From Patagioenas fasciata (taxonomy: Eukaryota; Chordata; Aves; Columbiformes; Columbidae), in assembly GCF_037038585.1 (NCBI RefSeq), contig NC_092523.1:27905501-27969500 (forward strand): 64,000 nucleotides of DNA, written 5' to 3'. The translations under genes were made by a program, and so were the position numbers. How positions within the stretch are numbered: the stretch's first letter is position 1; every line of letters starts with the position of its first letter. Positions 1 through 13,186 of this stretch are shown piece after piece. The notes below the pieces were generated by a model that saw only the letters and a program-made list of their open reading frames with translations, made no database searches and was not told where the DNA came from.

Positions 1-3000
1 GCAGCAGCTGCAGAAGGCTCTGGACTGGCATGGCTGAGATGTAGGCACACATCTCAGCTGATAAAGACGCAGGCAGAAGGAAGAGGCAAACAACCAGGGA
101 CAGTAGCATCAAACTGCTGCAGATAAATCACCCTAGGCCTGTCTGTTAGACTTCTGACAGCACGGAGCTGCCCCCTTCTGGCATCCTTCATTACAAATAC
201 ACATCCTGACCTCACCACACCACCTAGAAGATAAGACTGGATATTGTTATTACTCTAACGCTCTTTGTCTCTGTGAAGTCACCAGTATCACAGTTTCAGT
301 GTGACCTTGTGGACTGAGCTTTCACCTAGCTTTCACTCAGCAGAAAAAAATGATGCGCTGACAGCATCACTCTGGCAATACAGAAACCCCTATTTGGGGT
401 TTCTCTTCCAGCATCCCCCAAACTTAAGTGAAATGTGCTTCACCGTCACAGGAGAGGGAGGGTCAGGCTGCTCTCCAATTTGGCAAAGTTACTTACTTAT
501 TGGCAAGATAGTATGTGTTTTACAACAGGTCTGAGCAGATTATCAGAACTGTCCCTTTGGTCTCAAAAATCTGTGTCTCTATGACAACTGATGCTGCAGC
601 ATGATTCAGGGATCAACACTGCAACACTGAACCATGTGTTAGCCTTGTCAGCAGCACTCTTTGAAACCATTTTGCTTGTGTGGGAGAACTGAACAAGTCC
701 ACAGAAACCTGAACAGAGCAAGTTGGGGAGAAAAGGAAGATTTATTTAGCCAGCTACAGTATAGAAAATGGCAATTCTGCCTTGACTCCATTGTTTTTAT
801 GGCTATCCCTGATTCATATAGAAATAGACCTAACACTAAATATATGCAATGTTTTGATGAAAGCACAAGCAACTTAAAGTGATAATGCAGTGAATCAATG
901 AAATATTCTACTTGAACCTCTACATGGCTTGTTGCCAGAAAAAACAACAACTGTGTTCATACCTAAACATTCATTATCACCTCTGTTGGCACAGAGTGGT
1001 CTGACAGAATGAAATTGGAACAGATTTATCACAGCTCCCTACCTGAGAAAAGATTGCATTGATCCAGTGTATGATTGCATTTGAATTACCAAGGATGTAA
1101 GAACCTACACCTCAAACAAAAATGGCTATTTTTATTAGAGATGAAAAATCTGTCTTAAATCCAGGCTTTTCCAGACAGCTTTTCCTTCACCTGTCTGCAG
1201 GCACCAGATATCTAGTAATTTATTCATGCGTGGCAGTAAAAACTCACTAATGGATATGAGTGTGCTGGTACCTGAGGCAGCAGGAGCTTTGAGCTGGATC
1301 CACTCACATCTTTTCCCTAAAGTACCCCAAACCACTAAAAGGGCATCTGGTCTCATTCTGCTGCTTCTCACCAAACATATCAAATTGCTTCCACAGAAGG
1401 CATCATCTCTCCCCTCCCAAAAGAGCTTGCTGCTCAGAGTATTCTAGAAACCAGTTGCGAGGTCTCTTCCCAGTTAAAAAAAGGCTGGACGGAAGCTCAA
1501 CTCCATGCCTGTTTTAAGAGATTTGATCTTTTTAATGTTTCTAATGAGGGCAGATCCTATCCTGCACAGTTGCTTAGGTTCTGCCACATCCATAAACAAA
1601 GAGCTTCTCTCGCTCACCTGCCTGTCAGACTCTCCCTGCTCCCCCATGGGACATGTCAACCATAAACCATGTCCCAGCATGTGTTGCCTCCCACAGGCCC
1701 TGCAAACCCTTGGGAAGAAACCTCATTTTCTCCTCTTTGACTTGTATCTGCTTATTACAGTGTAGCGCTGGGAATAAGAGCTCTCTCCTGCTTCTGGCCA
1801 ATTCCTTTAACTGCTCTAAAGTACAAACTCAGCCTTAAAATTTCTTTCAAACTTGGTGGACTGTGAAGAGAGACAAGTATCTGTTAGAAATTCAGATCAC
1901 TCCAGCAGCAGAATCTTTCTGAGATGAACTGCCTGAATGCAAAAGGCAGAAGAGTTCCTGCCTGCCCATCTTGACTTCATCTTCCAGCTGTAAGTGATAT
2001 AAGACTCTTAGCATTTAATCCAATTCACAACATTTGCAATTCACCAACATGCAGGTGGGGCTGTCCATCAGTTATCATAAAATGCATGCATTCTTCTGTA
2101 CTCCCATTGCTTCCTGCTTCCATGACACGCACAAAACACCTCATGTCACAGGGCTTTGCCATGGATCAAATGCCATATTCAAGCAACTAGCTCCCACAAA
2201 CCCTATCAAAAAAACAGTTGACACCAGAAATAAAGAAGACCACACTTAGCGCACTTGTAAAGCAAGCAAGACAGTACTATAGGAAACATCTCAGCAAGAG
2301 CAGGAATGGAAATCAGCACACACAGGCCGGTGGTGTGATTCCATATGCTGCCCATTGGGACAACAGTGTGACTCTGAGAAACACATTTTTCGATTTGAAA
2401 TGCACTTTAATCATTTTAAAAGACATTCCAATAATACACCCTAGGTCACTGTGAATACCCTATGCAGAATACACACTCAACTTGTATTGCTGCAAATTCG
2501 CTCTCAGAAGGATCGCAGGCACACAGCAATCTGTAGGTCCACGTTAGCTTTTGGCACAGCTGAAATGCCATCCTTCTGAGCTGCAGAGAACATGCTGGCA
2601 GCAAAACAGGAGGTTTTAAAGCAATGGCATGAGCATCCACAGCAGCAGGTTTAAACATCGCAGGGACAGAAACACAAGCACAGAGCTGTGGAGCTGAGCA
2701 AGTTGTTTTTCAGATACTCTGGAAGGCAAATTCGCAAATAACTTGTTGGTATTGAAACTGAGAAATTAGCCAAATACGACTGTACATTTCATTTTTTTCA
2801 CATAAAAATTTAAAATGTATTTTTCGCTCAGTTTAAGTCATTTCTTACCACTCATCTTTTAAGTCAGTCACTAAGCTGAAATAATTCAGTTTTCACAGTA
2901 CAGTAGTGTTAAGCCACAGCGACTGCTCTGTTTCCAGACTTTGGAAAGATTTGTTTCCCCAGAGGACTATAAACCAGTTATTTTACTTTCACAATGTATT

Positions 3001-6000
3001 TTTACACTGCACACAAATTTAGAAGATACTCAGATGCTGCTAGTATAGTCTATATGACTTTCAGTGTTCAAAAAAATGTATAGCTTGTCTCTGTATGGAT
3101 GCATAGATTTTAATAGCAAATACTTGACACTCAACAATTTCAGTGCACGAGGACATGAAATTAGGCGTGTCACCTACCTATCTGCCATATCTTAAGCCCT
3201 CTTTTGTTGCACACAGAGGAATGCAGAGTTATTTTCACCGGCTGCTCTTCTCATTTTAGTGACATCTCAGTAGCCTCAGAGGTACCAATACAAGGCCCAT
3301 GCTGTCTCCCTTGGTGACGGCAGAGGACAGGAAAGCTGGGGCTGAGCTGCTTCCCAGCACAGCCTCGCCAGGTCTCAGTCTTCAGCTTCTGACAGCCCCC
3401 AGGCCAGAGGAACAGCAAAAAGAAAAGCTGGGCTTGCTTTTCAAATGTAAGGGTTCATTCAGAGGAGGGGCTGATCTCTCTAGAAACAGCTGTGCTCTTA
3501 AATGAGTCTGTATTTCTGCGGTCAGAGCAGCAGGAAAAATAATCTGTGCACCTGGTCATATCACGTTTTTGGAAGAGCTGGCATATAGTGCTTTGAGATA
3601 ATGCAGTTGTCCTAGGATGTTACAGCCATAAGTACAGCTTATGTATTTACTTGTCTTCTGCCAGAGTGTGAATTGCCATGTAAAACGAACAAAACCCAGA
3701 ACAAATTGAGAGATTCTGGTACTCATGGATTCACTTCAATTTGTGAGAATGGAGCCTTACCCCAAACACATCTGAGTTTGCAGATATTATGAATCTTGAG
3801 AAATTCTCTGTTCATTGTATATTCATTCTGTCTCTTGATCTACATCTATAGCTCCTTGACACTGCAGCAATACAAATAAACAAAATACAATGCCCCAAGT
3901 CACCATGTAGAAAGACAGCTTACCTGACCTGGCACAACATTAGCATGAAGTACTTTTAATAAGTGGGCAGTATACTCACATATGACTCCCACCCTCGGGG
4001 AGGCATAGAAATATAAGGTACGGTTGCATAAGCCATGCTGGCTTTAGTAAGAAACACAAGGTGTCCTCATTCATCTCCAGTCTGAGTGCTGTTGAAAACA
4101 TGGGTCCTACTGCCTTAAATGAGAGCAGGTTTTGGCCTGACATGGTGCAGCAGAAACCAGATGGACCTGGATTTCAAATGTCTTTTTCACCAAGTACAAC
4201 AGCTGCCTCTAAAATTGGGGGAGTCTGCCTGGCAATAAAATGAGAGCACTTAGAAGTAGATGTTAATTAGTCAAATGAAATAAGTGCTCAAGGGCAAGAT
4301 GTGTTTACAATACAAGCAAACAAAACTATGTACCATGCAATATTGACTGAACTAAATTAATTGAATGCTAAGCAGCTGGACCTCTGTTGCTAATGTTTAC
4401 ATAATGTGCTTATAAATAGTGTTGTTCTCTTTTTAACTTTGTAAAGCAACTCAAGTCAGAAAAAAACTTCGAGGATAGTGGCTCAGACTGGGATAGCCAT
4501 GTATGGTACGGCACTTGTAGGTGGGGAAGGAGGAGGAGGAAACTGGAGGATGAAAAGGGTGATTTGCATGGGACTTATGAAGTCTAGATAACGTGCTCCT
4601 GACAGCACTGCAAGCAGGTTACCTTAGTCTGGTGTGGGAGTCCTTTGAGTCAGCAAAAGAGGTGAGGGACTGCAACACTGGGCTTCAGGAGAGGTCAGGT
4701 CTCTCGACATGCTGAGGTCTTCCTGAGTCAGGCTCTCTCAGCCGGAACTGTCAGGATCAGAGTACAAACAATTTGTGGTCTGCATTTTGCTGCTCCTGAA
4801 GAGGGATTTTTTTTCTTCCTCATCAAACCAGGGGGGAATGAAGGATAGAAGATAAAAAGAAAGAGAAAAAAAAAAAAAACAAATCAAACCTCACTAGAAG
4901 AGGAAAGGAGCTTTAGTTCAACTTTCTGCAGATTGAGATACAGCTGGTATCCAGTAGAAGTGTCTGTTCAAAAGGAGAAGAAAGGGAGGAGTCTCAAAAC
5001 AAATTCAGCAAAAAAGACATCTCAGAACAAAAACAAGAGAAGACTGGGATTTCTGACACTTGCTACTGGAAAGCTCTGAATTCTCAGTCTGGTACCAGCA
5101 GCAAGCGAACATAGGTGTAGGCAAGGAAGCTATGGGGATTAATCTCCTCATGTATAGCTTCTGCCCTGATCACTGTTGACTGGCCTTAAACATTAACAGA
5201 ATGATGTGACTTCAGAACTTTGCTGGTTTCAACCCCACAGGAGAAGAAGATTCAAGCAAAGAAGCGAGAAACATGGAAACAGTTGAACAAACAGACCCTC
5301 AGCATTTGTAACTACGAAAGTAACAAAAGTACCATTTTTAAATGCCATTTTTCAGAACCACTTTAACTGGATTATAAAATGAGAAACTAGCTAAAGGTCT
5401 ATAGAAACTGATGTATGATGGCTATACTTCTCAGGGCTGATCTGTAACTAGCAGTTGTGCATCTGTACATTAAATGTACAGTTACTCAAATATCTAGTCT
5501 GCACAAGCAGACACTCATCACTGCACACTTGCTTGGTCCAAAAAAAGTTTAAAAAGCAACATCATTGCTATTAATTTTGAGACAATAGGTCATCAAGATG
5601 TCTCATGTCCAAAGTTAAATCACTGGCACTGCTCGCCATGGGCACCAGCAGAGCTTTTCTAATCACAATTTAAGTTACAGGATTTACACAGAGATGGGTG
5701 TAATCAGAGGCTCTCAAGATCAGGCCAAAAATCATCACTCCAGTTGTGAAGTGAAAGTATGAGTTCTAAAGGTGAAATGCATGAAATGTGCAAATCAGGC
5801 TGCAGTGGAACATGTCAGACCCTGAACTGCTGTACTGTCTCAGATCAAGCGTCTGTGTCATCCATCATCTTGTCCCTGACAGTGGCCGGCAGCATATGTC
5901 TGTGAAGCTAGAACAGAGCATAGGCTATATAATACATGCTGATATTTCCCCAGTAAACTCCTCCAGTAAGTCTTCTGCACTTTGCTACCTCAAGTCAGAA

Positions 6001-6077
6001 ATAGTATCATTTTGTCTAATAACCTCTTTAAATTTTTATTCTGTGAACAAGCAGAAGCTTCTGACCCATCATCTTGT

Positions 6078-6335
6078 GGAATGAGTTCTACAGTTTATCT
6101 GTACGTTGTATTTCCCTTTGGTCTGGAAGTGTGAGGGATTTGAACAAATCGTGTCTTGTTCAAGCTCACCATGCTAATTTAGGATCTTATAGGCTTTTGT
6201 CATATAACATTCCCTCAGCCACCTTACCTCCAGGCTGAAGAATCCTTGCTCAGTCAGTCTTTCCTTCAATGGAAGCAAGTCTATCCTTAATCATCTCAGT
6301 GGCCCTTCTTTGTAGGCAACTTAGTACAGAAATTT
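6078..6335 (-). repeat. Old, diverged CR1/L3-type LINE fragment
   Basis: Read on the reverse strand, this has the order of motifs seen in CR1-like LINEs: a segment resembling 'gcccttctttgtag' and 'ctcaatggaagca' preceded by 'aggctgaagaatcc'. The + strand start resembles the 'gagttctacagttta' block of ancient CR1/L3 copies. It is much more diverged than the CR1 copy 600 bp downstream, so it is an older insertion in the GABRB1 intron. Subfamily and exact ends are uncertain. Confidence 0.5.
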
Positions 6336-6462
6336 TGGGGAAAGAAATAAACAAAACTGCATATAATAGTCAAGAAATAGTACAACATGAATTGGAATGT
6401 GTATGAAAATGCAAAGAATTTTGCATTTGCTCTCCTTTTCCTTTCCTAATAATTAGGAAATG

Positions 6463-6541
6463 TGTTTTTGTTGGTTTTGGTTTGTTGTGTTTGTTGTTTT
6501 TTTTTTCTTGTGGCGGTTTTTGTTTGTTTGGGGTTTTTTTT
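6463..6541. repeat. T/G-rich low-complexity tract
   Basis: Runs of T are interrupted by G or GG (for example 'ggttttggtttgttgtg'), with a 10-T run and a final 'ggggttttttt'. This is simple low-complexity DNA and no gene is seen in it. A similar tract occurs at 48897-49017, and an A/C-rich counterpart at 7682-7749. Confidence 0.8.
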
Positions 6542-6957
6542 AGCCAATGAGAATGAAACTCTTATTAGTAAACAGGAAAAAAACTTAAAACACCAGTATG
6601 CCTTATAAGAGGTATTCTTGCACACAAAAGCCATACTAGATAAAACGTATTAATGTGTACTTCTGATTGTGCACTGCATTATACTTATTTTAGGCCCAGT
6701 AGGTCCTTTGACATCACTGGCGTAATTCAGTGGGAGACAAACCAGTAAGGCATTTGCAGTACAAGTCTGACTACTTATCAGAAACCTTGAATGTTTCCTT
6801 CTGTTGAGACAATGGTGATACTGAGAAGTCCTGCTGTGTTAGCCATTAAAGAGATACTAAGCAAAACCAAACAATTCATCTCTATCTTGCATCAAGTTTC
6901 GTTTGCAAATGAGATTTTAAAAGTTACAGGGACAAAAAACCTATAACAAATAGCAAT

Positions 6958-7354
6958 GAAATGAGGAAAGGCTGAGGGAACTGGGTCTCTTTAGTTTGGA
7001 GGAGACAGAGGAGTGATCTTGTTAATGTTTATACATATATAAAGGGTGAGTGTCATGAGGATGGAGCCAGGCTCTTCTCGGTGACAACCAATGATAAGAC
7101 AAGGGCTAATGGGTGCAAACTGGAACACAAGACGTTCCACTTAAATTTGAGAAGAAACTTCTTCTCAGTGAGGGTAACAGAGCACTGGAACAGGCTGCGC
7201 AGGGAGGTTGTGGAGTCTCCTTCACTGAAGACATTCAAAACCTACCTGGACACATCCCTGTGTAACCTCATCTAGGTGTTCCTGCTCTGGCGAGGGAATC
7301 AGACTAGATGATCTTTTGAGGTCCCTTCCAATCCCTAATATTCTGTGATTCTGT
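6958..7354 (+). mobile_element. CR1 LINE, 5'-truncated 3' end
   Basis: The copy opens with 'aggaaaggctgagggaactg', runs through the conserved 'aacaggctgcgcagggagg' block and ends in 'ttctgtgattctgtgt', the octamer tail typical of avian CR1. Only the 3' end is present, as is usual for CR1, with no poly-A. The internal open frame at 7081-7275 is a remnant of repeat sequence and not a gene. It closely matches the copy at 33572-34037. Confidence 0.93.
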
Positions 7355-7681
7355 GTAATATCAAAGGCGTTTGCACAGTAAGGCAAGATTATAATTCACT
7401 CTCTGAACTAGATTAGAATGTTGCAAGAGTGACTTTATGCTGTAATAACATTTATTTTCTCCTTCTAATGCATAGGAAGTGATGTCTCCAACTGGGATGG
7501 AACAGATTGCCCCATATGTTAAATTTATTTTGATTTGAGAAACCTTCTTAAATAACTGACAATTTGTAGTACTCCAGTAGTCTAACCAAGTTTTCATTTG
7601 GGTCAATACTGCTTAGGCTAAATTCTGATTCGTATACCCCACTACAATCTGCCATCTGCCTATAGAAAGTATTTCTCAGTG

Positions 7682-7749
7682 AAAACAAAACAAAACAAAT
7701 TTTAAAAAGGAAAAAAAAAACCAAACACCAAACAAACAAACAAAAAAAC
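7682..7749. repeat. A/C-rich low-complexity tract
   Basis: AAAAC and AAAC units, a 10-A run, then CAAA repeats. No coding potential is seen. Confidence 0.8.
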
Positions 7750-9039
7750 CACAGCATCACTAGTAGATATAAACACCCACTCTTAACACAGGTGTCAGGG
7801 AGCCTTTTCAAGCAGTTCTGTCACCTTAATGTTAACTAGTGATATTGCTTTCCAAAACACATCTTGAGATCTCCAGTGCCCCATTTGTATGTTGGGTTTA
7901 AGCTCAAGCAGTACAATAAAATTACCACTGTATAGACCACCTTAGTGGTGTGTGGAAGAAATGCTTTGTCTTCCTGTTTGAATACAGTCCTAGGAATAAT
8001 AACTGTGTGAAACAAGAAAAATGATACTGTAAGAATACATCCAGCAAGGAAGACTAAGTTGTTAGGAAAGGGATGATCCAGTAGTGATGGAAGAGGTTGG
8101 ATTCCAGCCTCATGTTCTTACACAAGTCCAAATAATTTGGGGCACACAGAATGGAAATAGTCTCTTGAAATGTCCTATTTAGACTCAGATCCCTAAGGCA
8201 AAGACCCTGTTACTGGGTGTTTCAGGAATAAGCAGATGGAAAATGGGCCTCCATTTGGACATCTCTGTGGAATTGGTAATAATAGTAGAACCATTACTTT
8301 ATTTGTTACGTTAATGCAATACAGATCTTTATTTATCCCAGAGGTATTTGAAATAGTAAGGGCTGCGGTGGAAAATAAAACACCCTGGTGGTATTAACAT
8401 TGAATACACTGTTAACCTTGGCTATAACACAATGTCAGCAACATTTCTAATTTTTTCTGTTCTGTGAACTGCAAGATTTATACATAACCTATTTTTGGCT
8501 GTGCTTGAATCTAGTTACTTTTTAAATCTTTAGTATTTATGCCTGAGTGTTCTCACTTAAACTCTTAGCTGCTGGTCTAGAAGAAAAAAAAAAAACGTGT
8601 TGGCACATCAAGGACTGTATTATAATTTCTAGACATTATTTTCTAGGAAGCAGAAGTTTAATAGCTGGAGCTGAGCAATTAAGTCTATTTTAATGGTTTG
8701 GAAGCTGGAAAATTATCTAGCAAGCAAAGGCTTAAATAGATCAAATAATTTTCATAGGAGCTTTATTAATTAAAAAAAAAAATCTTAGCAATTGTTTATT
8801 ATTTAGGTCAACAAAAGCAGACGCAGAAATACCAGGGAGTTTGTTTGATTAAGTGGGCTAGACTGCTAGGGATGTCAGCCCAGAAATTGGGCCATGTCCG
8901 CTCCAGAAAGCATTGAGCAAACATGTTCAAATCCCAGCACATCCTCCGTTTGAAGTCCAGCCGTTCAACACAGTCTCCTACATTAAACGACCGGGTGCAC
9001 ATCACCGTCCCGAGACTCGGCGCTGCTCTAGCGCAGACC

Positions 9040-9310
9040 AGCTACTGCCCTGGCCGAATCCGGCAACAGGCGTCACCCCTTAGGGAACGGTACGTTCGGG
9101 GCCCGGCGAGCCGGGCTGTCCCCGGGCTGTCCCCGGGCCCGGCGGGCAGCAGCGGGCTGGGGGCGGTGAGCACAGCCCCGTCGCGGAGCGCGGGCGCCCT
9201 CCCGTGGCCTCTGGGCCGCTCCGCGCCGGCGGGGGGGGCGACAGGCGGGGCCGGGGGGCCGACACCCCACCGTGCCCCCGCGGAACCGCTCCTCACACCG
9301 GCCGCTCCCA
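9040..9310. promoter_or_regulatory. Isolated CpG island inside GABRB1 intron
   Basis: GC content rises abruptly from AT-rich flanks to a block dense in CG dinucleotides (for example 'ggcccggcgagccgggctgt' and 'cgcgccggcgggggggg'), then falls back by about 9320. The other two such blocks in the window are inferred gene promoters. A donor-like 'gcggtgagc' lies at about 9163-9171 on the + strand. The block contains a short direct duplication of 'gggctgtcccc'. Overlapping open frames on both strands reflect the GC-rich composition and match nothing I recognise. It could be an alternative GABRB1 promoter, a non-coding RNA promoter, or an intragenic CpG island without promoter activity. Confidence 0.6.
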
Positions 9311-12300
9311 CACGGAGAACCCGATTCTGATTCTGATCCGTAACTGGATTGGTGTAACTCGTTTTATTAGATCAGTCTAATGTTATTAATTTAGGGAAGT
9401 AATTCTAGACTTCTGCGGTTAAAGTTGCAAGCACTCTTGACAGCGATTATGAACATCATTGAAATGTTTCATGTTCCCAATATGTGACGTCTATGAAATT
9501 TTTGTGCAGACATCAGTGTCCATTTGTAAGTACTGTGCTCTCTGTCACAAAAGCAGAGGGATCCCTTTAAAGGAGTAACATGGATATCTACACAGAGAGA
9601 AATAGATCACGTGGAAAAATGTTGCCAAGGGAATTCCTGAGCAGTACAGATAAGTTCAGTGAACAAATCAGGGTGTTAGAGCTGGACACCGCACAGACTA
9701 GACTCACTTTTTCTATCACTGAAATAGTTTTTCTTCCGTTGTAAATGTTAAAGGCACATCCTGCCAGAAATGGGGCTTTATCATTGCCTGCTAGCCAGAA
9801 GCTAGTGCTGTTCCATACTGAATGTTTCTTAATTTACATCACTGTGATTCCTCACTTGAAGGCACTATCCACTTCAAAAAGCAGAAGGAGTGATCTGTCC
9901 TCTGCTAACTCTGTTCAGAGCTGAAGACTGGTTCCAGTCTAAACCACAGCCAAATGTCTTTCTCTCAGGTGCTGTTTTGGAAAGCAAAAAGCAATGTCAG
10001 TGCCTGTGGAACACAAGGGCCTCCAAGCCCTGCATCTGTGAGTCATCCTCAGCCATGGAAGCATAGCTGCTCACACAGCTAGAACAATGTGCAAAGCATG
10101 TAATGAAGGGCATCACACAACAAATATCGTATCACATCAGGGAATGGACTGCCTGGGGAGAGTTTACACCTTGTTAGTGTCTAGCAGAGTTATTACAATG
10201 ACTGGCAGGGAAATCATGATTGTACTGAGGTTCTCTCCCTGCAAAACCACAGGAAGATGTTCCTGCTCAATTAGTCTCCTAAAAAGAGATCTAACAAATG
10301 TGAATTACTGAAAAACTTCACTAGTCCTTTCTTATAATTGCCCCCAGCTTTAACTGCAGTAAGTTCAAGGAACAAATAAGCATATTAGAAACAGCAGTAG
10401 CTCACACTAGATCCATTTTTTGTAGTATTTGGAAGTCTTTTTTTCTAAGTTTGTAAAGGTTAAAGACATGGCCTCCCAGCAGTGATGGCTGGTCATCAAC
10501 TGAAATCTTCCATGCAAGATTCTTGATTTTGGTCAATTGACTTTATAACTTTGTAGTTCTACTTTTCATTTAGCGGTCAAAGTCATAGAAACCTTTTGTC
10601 AAGAAGGCAGAGAAACTGTAGGGAGGCTGCCAGAGGCTGCTTAAGGAGACAGCAAATAAACTCAGGACTTGCTGAGACCTGGAGACGTTTCCTTTCTCTG
10701 CCCTGCATCCCAGTGTGCACTGGCCGAGGAAGTGGCACTATTAATGTAAAACTGGAGGGAAGGGTATGAGAAAGGCCCCAGCTGATGGCACAAAACAGGA
10801 CAATCAGGTTCACCATTTTCTTCCGAACTCTGAAGCAGAATCCGGGATTCTCACATCTAAACCTTCACCTGTGACTTTGCAGCAAGTACCTGTGCAACAT
10901 CTTGATAGTGCTGCACCTTCTTTCTAATTCTAGCCCCCGAAGACAAAGAAATAGTTATTAGTGTTATTTCATGTAGAGGATGTCTGTGTGGTACCGAGTC
11001 TGCACATAAGCAATACCCTTTCAGTATGAGATGACGGTTTACCATTTCCTCTTGCTCCATCTTTTTAAAAAGGGAAAACATTCAAGAGAAATTTTTTATC
11101 GTATGTATTTGCAAGGAAATTAACACTTCCTTGACAATCTTACTCTTGGTCTCTTAAACAGACTTAGTAGTCTTTATTCCCTCCTTCAATCATTCTGTAT
11201 TACCCTCAGTGTGGCTCGTGTTGGCCCCATGGTTTGTGTGCAGTGTGTTTAAAACAGCTGCTGAAGTCCCACTGTTTTGGCTTCTATCTGGAATACATGA
11301 AAACAGCCATGCAGAGAGCCCTGTGTGATAGCCCTAGGGGGTTCATTTAAAAAAAAATAAAATAGCATGAGTAATGGGAAGCACAGAAGTTTTAAGCAAA
11401 GAGCAGCAATCTGTATTGCAAAAGTTAGTATGGTTTCAGGAGCAATTCAGATGGTTAGCAAACTGTGGCACTGAGCAGTTAACACATAAGGTATGTGACC
11501 ACTTAACCATGTTCAGCCCATCACTGTTATGTTTGCATCAGAAGACACCGGTTCAATAACTGCAGACTTCCCAGGCAGTCTGTTGAGCCTGGCAGCAAGT
11601 TGTGAGAGCTTCTCCAGTTGTGACTGGGGAAGCTGAGGACCTGCTACCTGCTCTGCATGTGGTCAGCCTTACAGAGATGAGGCTATTACCAGGCACTATA
11701 ATAGGAAAAGACACCTCAGGACTAATTTTCCCAGCTAGAAATTGCATTAGTGGTGCACACGAAAGGAGAAGTTCCTAAATCCATAGAGGCTGCTGATGCT
11801 ACGGTGGGTTCAGCTGCCAGAACTACTGTCAAGTTTTCTAAAGCTTTGAGTTCAAACACATGTTTTTATTTGATCTGTGTTACATGATTTAAACCTGATT
11901 AAATCTAACACCTGAAGGAAAAGTCTAAAAATAGGTGAGATGTTGTTCTCTCCTTTGGTAGATATCTGGAGAAAGTAGTAAAATGCAATAAATTGGAACC
12001 CGTTTCAGTATTAGTTCAAAAATGTCATCAATTGGGAGATATTTTTGAAACTCATTCACTTTTGAGTTTAATCAAAATGTTTATGAAAATGGTAACAATA
12101 ATGCTAACACTCACAGTGGTAGAATGGCAAATGAAATTTTAATTAAATTATAAATAATGAACATCACTGTTGATAGGAAAGAGAAGAAATGTGCTAGTTT
12201 TGAAGTCAATAGGAAATAGTTCTGTGATAACAGAAGATCAAAGATGACATGATCTAATGAAAATGTAAAATGCTCCATGAATATCAAAGGGATACCTACA

Positions 12301-12790
12301 GCTCCAACAGACATTGTCAGGTCATAGAACAGACACCTGAATTCTTCTGGAATCAGCTTTGCCTCCACTAGCTCCAAACTCTGGATTTCCTCAAGGCCTG
12401 CACAGGAAATCAAAAGCAAAGCTGGGAACCGAACCTGGTTTTACTGTCAGAGTTCCTCCTAAAGTCTTTAAAAGTTCCACTGATGTTACATCAGCTTGTT
12501 GGTAAATTGAGCAACTCAATCCTGAATGAAAAGTAGTAGTAGTATTAGAGTTAGGTAATAATTGGTCTTTAATCTTAAATTCTGTCCTTGTTTTCTGTCT
12601 TCTCCCTTTCCACGCCCAGAAGTTTGCCCTGGGTACAGAGGAGGCAACATGACTCCTGTAAAACAGAAATTTCACATAATAGAAGGCTGAATTCCTGATT
12701 AACAGCAGCTCCTTCCACTTTAACCACAACTATTTAAGCCAAGTAATAAAACAAAAAGAAATCAATAGTCAAATTGTGCCTCTGTTTCAG

Positions 12791-12928
12791 ATGGATACAC
12801 TACTGATGATATTGAATTTTACTGGAATGGAGGAGAGTCTGCAGTAACGGGAGTTAATAACATTGAGCTCCCACAGTTTTCTATTGTTGATTACAAGATG
12901 GTATCAAAGAGAGTGGAATTTACAACAG
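12791..12928 (+). CDS. GABRB1: GABRB1 coding exon: extracellular loops F and C
   Basis: This 138-bp exon of the GABA-A receptor beta-1 subunit encodes the end of the extracellular ligand-binding domain. Acceptor 'tctgtttcag' ends at 12790 and donor 'gtaagc' starts at 12929. The first two bases complete a Tyr codon, followed by [14 protein letters not shown], then the loop F region and the start of loop C with VEFTTG. The final base starts a Gly codon completed by the next exon. The Thr of FTTG and the Tyr/Arg of the following AYPRL form part of the GABA-binding face in beta subunits. The 138-bp length and phase are typical of this exon across GABRB genes. Subtype assignment rests on the later exons and synteny. 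Confidence 0.95.
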
Positions 12929-13033
12929 GTAAGCACTGTCTAGTGCTCACCCCTCACCCCTGCTTCCCCAACCCAGATATATCAGTGTCTAATTTTTTTA
13001 GGCATGATTTGTTATATGGCTTCTTTCTTTCAG

Positions 13034-13186
13034 GAGCATATCCTCGATTATCACTTAGCTTCCGGCTTAAAAGAAATATTGGATACTTCATTTTGCAAAC
13101 CTATATGCCTTCCACACTGATCACAATCCTGTCGTGGGTATCTTTTTGGATCAATTATGATGCCTCTGCAGCCAGAGTTGCTCTAG
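13034..13186 (+). CDS. GABRB1: GABRB1 coding exon: end of binding domain, M1, start of M2
   Basis: This 153-bp exon has acceptor 'ttctttcttt cag' ending at 13033 and donor 'gtaatt' at 13187. It begins with [17 protein letters not shown], the pre-M1 and loop C residues. It continues with the M1 helix ([20 protein letters not shown]), the M1-M2 linker [13 protein letters not shown] and the cytoplasmic end of the pore helix. The phase is 1 at both ends, as in other beta genes. The intron separating it from the previous exon is only 105 bp (12929-13033), while the following one is 1305 bp. The sequence is strongly conserved and contains no frameshift or stop. Confidence 0.96.

Larger units (their letters stand above)
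1..12790 (+). other. GABRB1: GABRB1 intron upstream of the first exon in the window (partial)
   Basis: This stretch ends at a polypyrimidine tract and CAG acceptor just before the 138-bp exon at 12791, so it is the 3' part of the intron before that exon. I looked for the preceding 83-bp beta-subunit exon, which carries the cysteine-loop end and the RYPLDEQNC-type motif, and did not find it. That exon should therefore lie left of the window. The interval is AT-rich with scattered short ORFs that look like noise, CR1 fragments, simple repeats and one isolated CpG island, listed separately. Vertebrate GABRB1 is known for very large introns, which fits. Confidence 0.8.

Noticed and set aside
7053-7275. 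61-64 residue frames on both strands, and the matching pair at 33736-33955
   Set aside because: Both pairs are CR1 LINE 3'-end sequence; their mutual similarity comes from the repeat and does not indicate a gene family.
8923-9330. 135-residue plus-strand frame over the intronic CpG island
   Set aside because: Low-complexity Ala/Pro/Arg content, no recognised family, and two alternative frames on the other strand are also open.
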